Source: Pomphorhynchus laevis (lineage: Eukaryota; Acanthocephala; Palaeacanthocephala; Echinorhynchida; Pomphorhynchidae). From it: a stretch of 64,000 bases of DNA. The stretch covers positions 1 through 64,000 of the forward strand of contig WNNJ02001801.1 of the NCBI GenBank assembly GCA_012934845.2, written 5' to 3'. This document shows positions 56,600 through 64,000 of this stretch, one piece after another. Position 1 is the first letter of the stretch. The number at the start of each line of letters is the position of its first letter. The notes below the pieces were generated by a model. That model did not search any database. It was not told the origin of the DNA and saw nothing but the letters and a program-made list of their open reading frames with translations. The position numbers and the translations under genes are program-made.

Positions 56600-59345
56600 T
56601 TATTAACTCCCCTATTAAAGTAGGAAAGATGTATAAGCAGAGAAAGGCTTCGCACGGAAATGAAGATATTGCGCGTGGGCAAGTGCCTACTCTACGGCGC
56701 TAGTGGCGGAGAGGGCAACCTTTCCGCCCCTGGCCCGGTCTAGGGAAAGGCAATCCCACCCAGCTAACCTAACACACTGCAGAGTACTCGTGAGCCTTTT
56801 TCACTAAATATCCTTCGGTGGAATTCAGGAGGAGCTTCTGCCCTTAGACTTCTATCTGGCAGAGATGCAAATGTTATAGTCCTTCAGGAGACGCGGTCTA
56901 TTCGTCTCCCCATGACATTACTCGATTCATCCCTAAGCACATTTGATCCCACTATACTCCGTACATAACCCCGCCTCACTCCTCTTCATCTCAAGGTCTT
57001 TTAACCCTAGTTAAATGCTCCTTAAGATCTTCGCTTCTACTCAAATATTCTTGTCCAGCACTGTCTTGTTTAGTTATATCACTCTGTAAGTACGGTAATC
57101 GCCTCAGTCTAGTTAATGTCTACATTTGTCCAGGTGAGATTCGCAAGAACCGTGACCTCCTGGATAGGATTATAGATAGCGGTTACGACATAGTACTTGG
57201 CGACTTCAACGACAGAATTAGTCGTTGGATTAATGCAGCACTCCGCAGAGCCAGGAACGGTTATCTTATTCACAAACCAACGTCCCCCACTTTTCATTGC
57301 ACATCAACGAATTCACTCATCGACTTTACTGCTCCATGAGAAGTGGTTGTTGAAACTCCATTGTACGGAGCAGCCGCGACAACATCTATCCACCTCTCAT
57401 GACTTGAATCGTTGGCGGATAGAAGAGGATGCACTTCTTCGAAGGAGATTCCACTTTGATCCCATCAGGGTGGCTTTCTTCCAGGCAGCTAGCCAATGCT
57501 TCCCCCGAATTGGTAATGAGAGTCTAACCGAATTTAATTCCTACCTCTCATCGCAAGCTACCGCGATGCTTTCGACAACCTACAAAGGTCGTATTTACAA
57601 TCCCACTCCAACAAAGCTCAAGACCTTAGCATATATGCTCCGTTTTCCCAATCTCTCTGCTTTTGCCAGGCAAGTTCTCTCAAATTAATATTGGAGCACT
57701 AGATAAAGGCTCCAACTGGGTAAGGATTGGGCAAGCATTGCTTCCCTTAGTCCAGCCCAGTCTTCCTTCTGGAAGATATTCAAGAAGGAGAAAATTGTCT
57801 GTTAAAGGATAGAGCATTAGGTTGGATTGGGAAAATAGGTCTTGATAATGTTTTGGAGGAGTCACTATCCATACACAATTATGGAGTCACTCAATCGCAT
57901 CAACTAATCCAGCCTTGGGGAGACTTCAGGAGTAGATATCTATATGTCACAGATATTCTTAACTCCTGGGGGCCTCTTCTGGGCACTTCTATATCCGTCG
58001 CTCCATTCTCTTCTCGTATCTGTCAGCTTTTGACAGCCGAACAAAGAAGAAAAGTGGTCGTCACATTTCTTTTAGCCTCCCCTTCCGATGTGGCTGGCAT
58101 CAATATTAATAGACGTGTTTTAATTCCAAAGAAAAATCCGGTCTCTTGTCCTAAAGACCTGCGGCCCATTTCGATTCAGAATTCTCTCGTGTCGATTTTC
58201 GAGAAAACGCTTGTGCGTAAAATCCGCGATCATCTAAGTAGGCTTAATTTTATCCCACCAGGTTTCCATTGGATCGTCAAAGGTCACTCGGCCCACTCAG
58301 CAGTAAGTTAAGTGCATCAGTTTTGTCAGGAGAATAGTCATCAACTTGCCGTGGCTGTTTTCCTTGATTTTTCTGCTGCATTTGACCGCATCTTCATTCC
58401 ATTTGTTATCTCTTTTCTCAGGTCCCTAGGGTTACCTGCGAGAATTGTTAACAGGGTGGAGATACCGCTGTACACCAAACGATTCTTTCATGAAGACGAC
58501 CCTTATGCGCGTCAATTCTACCCTATTACGGGTGTGCCCCATGGCTGCTCCTTCTCCTATCTTGTTTCTTGCTGCATCCATCAAACTTTTCAAAATATTT
58601 AAACGCAAACAACGTCTAGTGATATACGCTGATGATATCACAACCATGTTCTCTAGACACAGGTGCAAAGACTAGTCTCGGACATCAGCCGATTCTTTTT
58701 AAGATTAAGAGACCAGCTACCCTAGTCCAATCTTATTTTAAGCACAGCTAAATCGCAGGTGGTTGTATTTCATGGCGCCCCTGCAACAGGGAAAAACTTA
58801 AGAGATTAGAACTCTCCGCACTCTCCTCTATTTTGACTAATCAACCCCTTCCTGTCTTCACGAGTCGAGTAAAATACCTAGGGTTTACACTTACAGTGAA
58901 CTGGTCGGCGAAAGCTGATCTGGATAGACTTAAACGTATCCTGAAGAGAGCTAGGTGGGCCCTAAAACGGGCTCAACATCTGTCATTGACAGGGAAAACC
59001 CAAGTACGCCTCTGGGGTACTTGGGATATCTCAGGATTAGTGTTATTTTCTAGAGGACGTCCCCCAGAGCATAGGCTAAGGTTTCTTAAGCTGCTCGTCT
59101 CTCGTTTACCCAGCGTAGTCCGCCTCAATTAGACCCTTTAGGGGTGAAATATCCCGGATAGTATAGTCGTAAGGCGGCGTGTTGGATTAGTTGGAGGGCT
59201 CAGATCCCACAGGACCTGATGCCATGAAGAGTGAAGACTCCACTGACTGATCATATGGTTTTTTCTGCTGTGTTTTTGTCTTCTTAATTGCCATTTGACC
59301 ATTATTAACCCTTGTATTATTTATTAGAAAATCTTTATTATTAAA
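56600..59345 (+). mobile_element. LINE family 1, copy C, 5'-truncated
   Basis: Starts near the end of ORF1 (56605-56750 aligns with 31100-31240 of copy B), continues through ORF2 and ends at about 59320-59345 with GAAAATCTTTATTATT. It lies between the two copies of segment B. Confidence 0.88.
56790..59132 (+). pseudogene. LINE copy C ORF2: endonuclease and RT, broken
   Basis: Endonuclease pieces at 56790-57240 (decayed, LGDFNDRISRW-like) and 57197-57688 (SHDLNRWRIEEDALLRRRF). RT pieces: 57853-58311 (DLRPISIQNSLVSIFEKTL, LNFIPPGFH), 58312-58602 (FLDFSAAFDRI, ITGVP), VIYADDITTMF near 58620, and 58833-59132 (VKYLGFTLTVNWSAKADLDR). Frames change at least five times, so it is dead. Confidence 0.88.
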
Positions 59346-59364
59346 AATGTTTTGCTTTTAGGCA

Positions 59365-59470
59365 TCTCAGATATTTAGTTGAGGAACAAGAATCCGAAAT
59401 CTAAAAGCATAACAATTTCTTCTGATAACCTATAATCTTTACTCAAATTCATGTATCAACTAACTCTAAA
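59365..59470 (+). mobile_element. Naiad-like PLE 3' end scrap
   Basis: GAACAAGAATCCGAAATCTAA, AGCATAACA and TTCTTCTGATAACCTATAATC follow the PLE 3' UTR at 44630-44690. Truncated on both sides. Confidence 0.55.
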
Positions 59471-59489
59471 ACGGTTTATACGGATATTG

Positions 59490-60230
59490 GGCATTTCTTT
59501 CGTTATTTTTATCACAAATTTTATTTATGATTAATACATTTATTTTATATATTTTTTATTTAAAATACAAAATATGTAAATTTTATATTTAAAGTTCAAA
59601 ATATGTTTCTTCGGTTATTAATCCGAATTATGGTGACCGTTTTGTTTTACCTTTATATATTCGTATTATTATTCTGTGTTGATATTGTTAAAGACCCTGT
59701 CGACAACTACGAAACCTTAAATTAAAGATTTATATATAATATTGAGGAAATTTAGTTATTACTCAAAATAAATAAAAATAGTAACGACGATTTCGCTATT
59801 TTGGCGCCATCGTCAACTGCTGTTATTAATAAAGCACTTGAACAGTATAGTTCAGGAAACAAAACTTTAAAGAGATGTTTCTAGTCTCGATAATGTCAAG
59901 TTCGGATGAAGATTATTCAGCGTATCGTGGTCTATACGGCGTACCGTATTATTTCTCATTATTACCAATAACCTTTCTAATCGTGGGCGTGATACTGGTT
60001 GTGTTATGGCATAAATATCAAATGCGAAGAAATATCTATGGATTATTGCAGCAATCGGAGGTTGTCCCTGCCCATAAACCAGCGGAAATACTTATAAAGC
60101 ATGACACTAATAATAGTCGTGGCAACTAATGTACCACACGCGATGTGAGTGGTAATGTTCAACGATAACTATGCATCAATTAAAGTGTAAAAATTTTATT
60201 TTAAAAATCACTTGCATCTAATGTCTTAAA
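59490..60230 (+). repeat. Duplicated segments A and B, copy 2 (uninterrupted)
   Basis: Segment A (59490-59672) then B (59745-60230). It shows the arrangement before the family-3 LINE entered copy 1. A has drifted to about 80% identity with copy 1, B has not. Confidence 0.8.
59875..60129 (+). CDS. Unrecognised small single-pass membrane protein, copy 2 (84 codons)
   Basis: Identical to copy 1 through the membrane segment and basic patch, with VPAHKP in place of VPVQKP, and ending after NNSRGN because of a two-base difference that creates a stop; copy 1 runs 13 residues further. Flanking non-coding DNA is equally conserved. If GTGAGT just downstream is the real donor, the early stop would remove the following exon from this copy. 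Confidence 0.45.
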   Translation: MFLVSIMSSSDEDYSAYRGLYGVPYYFSLLPITFLIVGVILVVLWHKYQMRRNIYGLLQQSEVVPAHKPAEILIKHDTNNSRGN

Positions 60231-60316
60231 TAATTTAAATAACATAATCCAGAGATCATGAAATAAAATTCGTCAAATTGTTATTTATCTTAAATGAATT
60301 TTTAAAGTAATAACCT

Positions 60317-60655
60317 TTAAAAAAAGGATTTATTTTAACGTGGCAAATGCGTGCCAGCGCACGCTTACATGACCACAAAAAAAAGACTGTGAATCAGGTG
60401 TCGAGAAGGTGTGAACGGAGGAGGTGTTTGAATGTGATAAAGGCGGGGTGCGGCGGACGTCGAGAGGGAGTTGATTCTAGGCGAGTGAGGCGGCGACGAG
60501 GAAGGATTGGAGACCGTAGTTGTTGGAGTAATTAGGAACGTGGAGTAAGAAGGTATGACAGGAACGAAGCGATAGCGAGGTGGGGCGAGTATCGTCTAAG
60601 AAAGGAAGGTTGATGAACGATGGGGAGCCGACAGCGATGAGACGAAAGGTAACCT
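60317..60655 (-). mobile_element. Family-2 LINE, short 3' fragment
   Basis: Begins AAAAAAGGATTTATTTTA, then GTGGCAAATGCGTGCC with the GCGTGC/GCACGC hairpin, and decays after the INLPFLDD line (minus strand near 60600). Confidence 0.8.
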
Positions 60656-60999
60656 TTACTAAATAAGCATCGCCAATTGAGACGAAATATCACCAAATGG
60701 ATAGATCATCACATTTATGAGCTTATTTGCCTTGCTCTATCATCGTGTGATTATATGTTTGGTAACTACCAGATTTCTTGATACAATTAAAGCAGCCACT
60801 TTGCGTAAGCCATTACTACAACATACGCAGGAATTATGTCGCAGCAAGAGTTTGAGAGGTTGAAGTCAAAGTTATGAAGGGACATCAGAAATAAAAATAC
60901 ATTTAGACATGTAAAAGCAAATTTTAATAAAAAAATATAATTTTATGGAAAACTCCTAATATCCGTAGACCAGTATATATAACCCCTTGACATGTAAAA
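60656..60999. other. AT-rich spacer, nothing recognised
   Basis: No frame or repeat supported. Confidence 0.5.
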
Positions 61000-63130
61000 A
61001 AAGATTTATTCTTACATGGCAAATGCGTGCCGGTGCACGGTTACATGACCACAAAAACAATCTAAATCATGTGTCTAGAAGTTGTGTACGAGGGGTGGTA
61101 TTTGAATGTAATAAAGGAGCGAGCGCCGCGAAAGTCGAGAGGGAGCTGATTACATGCGAGTTGGGCATCTACGAGGAAGTATAGAACCGTACTCTATGTT
61201 AGAGTAATTGGGAACGTGAAGTAAGGGAGAATTACGGAAACGCAGCGATAGAGAGGTGGGGCGAGTGTCGTCTAAGAAAGGGAGGTTGATGAATGATGGG
61301 GATCCGACAGCGATGAGGCGAAACGTTATGAGAAGAAGGAGGAGTTGTATGCGTATGTTGATGGTGGACCAGGAGAGTTGAGCAAGATATGTTAATGTGT
61401 GGTCAAAGCGACGAGACGTAGGAGCACTCGAACTGCGGAGCTGATTATGCGTTGTAGAGGTAGGATGATGGATTTTGGAGAATCTGCGAAAAGGCTGAGG
61501 CAGTAATCGATTTTAGGAGAAAGAAGCAATGAAAGAAAATACATACAAGAACGGAAGTCGATAAGTGGGGATACGGCGGATGCCACGGAGAATTGAGTTA
61601 GAAGAGCGGACCCCTCTACCAACGAAGGGTTTAGGGGAAAGGTGATCATCGAAATGGAACACTAAGAAAGTGAGATTGTAGACTATGGGGATGATTGATT
61701 AGGCAAAAGATACAGGGGGAAAAGATATGCATGGGTTACTGGGGAAAATCCGAATTATTTTGGACTTGTCTGGGTGACGAACGAGTCGATGATGGAAGAG
61801 ACGTTTGTAGATATAAGAAATACAGTTGGAGGCAGAAATTGAGATATCGTGTATGCGATGGGCGGGTGCATGAGCATCGATAAGGATGTCATCGCCGTTT
61901 TGTATGACTTTAAAGGAGTAAGGTTTGATAAACGGAAAGATGTCGCCAAGTAGAATAAATTGAAAAGCAGGGGCATAAGACTGAACTTTGTGGGACCCCC
62001 CCAGAAAATAGGGATGGGAGAAGATAATGAAGAATTTGAAGATATGCGAAAAGAGCGGTCAGATAGATATGAGACACACCATATTATGGAAGAGGAAGAA
62101 AAACCGTAATCATAACGAAGGCGAGAAATTAGGATGGAGTGGTCGACAATTACGAAGGCGGAGGAGAAGTCGAGGGAGATGAGAACACTATACAGAGCCT
62201 TGTACGAGAAATGTGTAGGTCGTTGTAAGCTTACATGCAGGCAATTTCTGTGGAGTGATTAGAGTGAAAAGCGGATTGGAAAGGAGGGTACAGATTGAAT
62301 GAAGAGAGATACACGTTGATCTGTATTAAGATAAGGCACTCTAAGAGCTTAGAAAGAGTAGGAAGGAGTGAAATGGGGCGATATCTATAAGGAAGTGAGG
62401 GGTCGAGCGATTGTTTCTTAAGTAAGGGACGAACGATGGCGGCTTTCTAGTATGAAGGGAAGATACAACTGCGGATGGCGAGTTAAACATGGTGGTGAGG
62501 AAAGGGGATATCGATGAGCATAGTTATTAAAGTATGGTAGTAGTCAGGGGATCGGCAGGTGAAGTTTTGTTGGGCAAGAATATGAGGTCAGATGAGACTT
62601 CGACAGGTGAGACAGGGAGAAGATGAAAGAGTTCTGGTAGTATGAGGCGAGGCGAGTAGCAGTGAGATGCAATGGAGATGGGTTGTGAGAGAGCAATGTG
62701 GATACTTTGGTCTGAAGAAATGACGAATAATCACGGGGATTGATGTTACAAAACGAAAAGGGCGAGAAATGATTAAGTTAAAAGTATGCCAGAGAGTCTT
62801 AGAGTTTAGTGAAGTGTTGATTTTATGCTGACAGAAGGAGTTACATTTGGTCATAGTATGTGGAGATGAGACCGACAAAAAGCAAGATAGGAACCACGGA
62901 GAGACGGAGTGAGCGAGCGGATATCACGTCTGAGAGATCGGTGATATAATCGAAAAGCATGACGGAGTCGACGCTTTGAGAGTAGGCATTGAATGTCAAA
63001 CCATGGGGTACGGTGCAAACGACGGTGAGGGTGAGGCTTGAAGGGCAAGAGGAGATCGAGAGTGGATGTGAGTTCAGAGTCGAAAATAAATGCAAGATGG
63101 TGAGGAGAGGAAGATGCTATTGTTGGAGAA
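61000..63130 (-). mobile_element. Family-2 LINE, longest copy (RT and 3' end)
   Basis: Minus strand from about 63130: WFDIQCLLSKRRLRHAFRLY upstream of the RT, 62878-62588, a decayed catalytic region near 61850 (HAPIAY, shared with AHAPAHR at 40480), then 61649-61392 with PLIDFRSCMYFLSLLLSPKI and DYCLSLFADSPKSIILPLQR. The 3' end at 61000-61050 has the shared hairpin. Frame breaks throughout; a better-preserved copy than 39955-42930. Confidence 0.8.
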
Positions 63131-63654
63131 GATAGAGACGATTTGAGATGTATAGTACAATCGAATACCTATCGGTAGGTTAAGTCACCAGTAACAACTT
63201 GAATGTGCCCATAAGCAAGCGTACGTGTGCAAATATCCTCGATATTTGAATATAAACGATTTATAATCGTGGACAAATCTGATGCTAAATCATTAAAAAT
63301 ACAGCTTATGCGTTGGATGAGTTGCGAACGTACTCCTTTGCTGGTGAACTACCCTTGATGTTTATCATTTCTGCCACGAAGATTACTAACGTATATTTTT
63401 ATCTTATCTTTATTTTTTTATTTTGATTTTTTCTGTTGTACTTATCTATGAGCGGTCAAAACAGCCATCTGGTTATCGACCTGAAGTATAAATAAAAAAT
63501 AAATAATGACTATGGGCAATTTACGAATGTGATTTTATCCTGTATAAAAAACATCAATTGCCGTAATATGTTTACGGGGAATTTTACCAACGCGTGAAAA
63601 ACAAAACAAATCGAACGTTCGACTCGCAACCTGGTTCTGTCATCTCGGTGATAT
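63131..63654. other. AT-rich spacer before LINE copy D
   Basis: No gene seen. Confidence 0.5.
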
Positions 63655-64000
63655 TTGTATGGTTTCATCAGCTATCTGTGGCTGTTTTCCTTGATTTTTC
63701 CGCTGCATTTGACCGCATTTCCATACCTTTTGTTATCTCTTCTCTCAGGTCCCTTGGGTTGACTGCGAGAATCGTTAACAGGGTGGAGATACTGCTGTAC
63801 ACCAAGCGATTTTATTATGAAGACGACCCTGATGCGCGTCAGTTCTACCCTATTACGGGTGTGCCTCAATGTTCACCACTTTCTTGTATCTTGCTGCCTC
63901 AATTATTCTATTTAAAATATTTAAACGTGAACAACGTCTAGTGGTGTACGCTGATGACACCACAGCCCTGTTCACTGGACGCAGTTGTAAAGACGTAGTC
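63655..64000 (+). mobile_element. LINE family 1, copy D, 5'-truncated and cut by window end
   Basis: Enters the RT directly at QLSVAVFLDFSAAFDRISIP, then VNRVEILLYTKRF, ITGVPQ and VVYADDT near 63945. The sequence before 63655 is unrelated, so the copy was truncated on insertion or later. Continues beyond the window. Confidence 0.85.

Overview
The window is AT-rich animal nuclear DNA. It has intron-containing metazoan genes, kilobase introns and a dense load of retroelements. Nothing bacterial or viral dominates. FAM135 and REEP are general animal genes, so they do not fix the phylum. Short U-rich acceptors (TTTCAG, TTTTAG) and one 52-nt intron would fit a nematode or another small invertebrate, but this is a guess.

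Layout. Positions 1-27,462 are mostly one plus-strand gene, a FAM135-family lipase-like protein. I could follow it as 15 exons with consistent splice phases from 4,935 to its stop at 27,462, plus a likely earlier exon cut by the window start. Its introns host retroelements: a Penelope-like element (PLE) at 2.7-4.1 kb, a 3.9-kb LINE inserted in the inverted-repeat arm of a second PLE (6.5-12.9 kb), and a third PLE of a different clade (17.9-19.6 kb). A tandem repeat follows the stop codon (28.0-28.4 kb). From 28.6 to 33.9 kb lie two PLE fragments and a nearly full-length LINE. A 391-bp tandem dimer sits at 34.4-35.2 kb. A gene-poor, repeat-rich stretch (35-40 kb) includes a small mobile element whose empty site is preserved 280 bp away. 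Nested CR1/L2-like LINEs, three more PLE fragments and a possible solo LTR occupy 39.9-48.0 kb. An intact, intronless minus-strand REEP gene lies at 48.6-50.1 kb. The last 12 kb are a repeat nest containing two almost identical copies of an unrecognised small one-pass membrane-protein frame (55.4 and 59.9 kb).

How it fits together. Only FAM135 and REEP are confidently host genes. REEP proteins shape tubular endoplasmic reticulum; FAM135 proteins carry an alpha/beta-hydrolase domain of unknown substrate. Nothing shows that the two act together. At least four LINE groups and two PLE groups are present. LINE coding regions are visibly richer in GC than the host introns. The most unusual signals are a hairpin resembling a hammerhead-ribozyme core that recurs at PLE ends, several internal filled-site/empty-site pairs that date insertions, and the duplicated small gene whose core is far better conserved than its duplicated flank.
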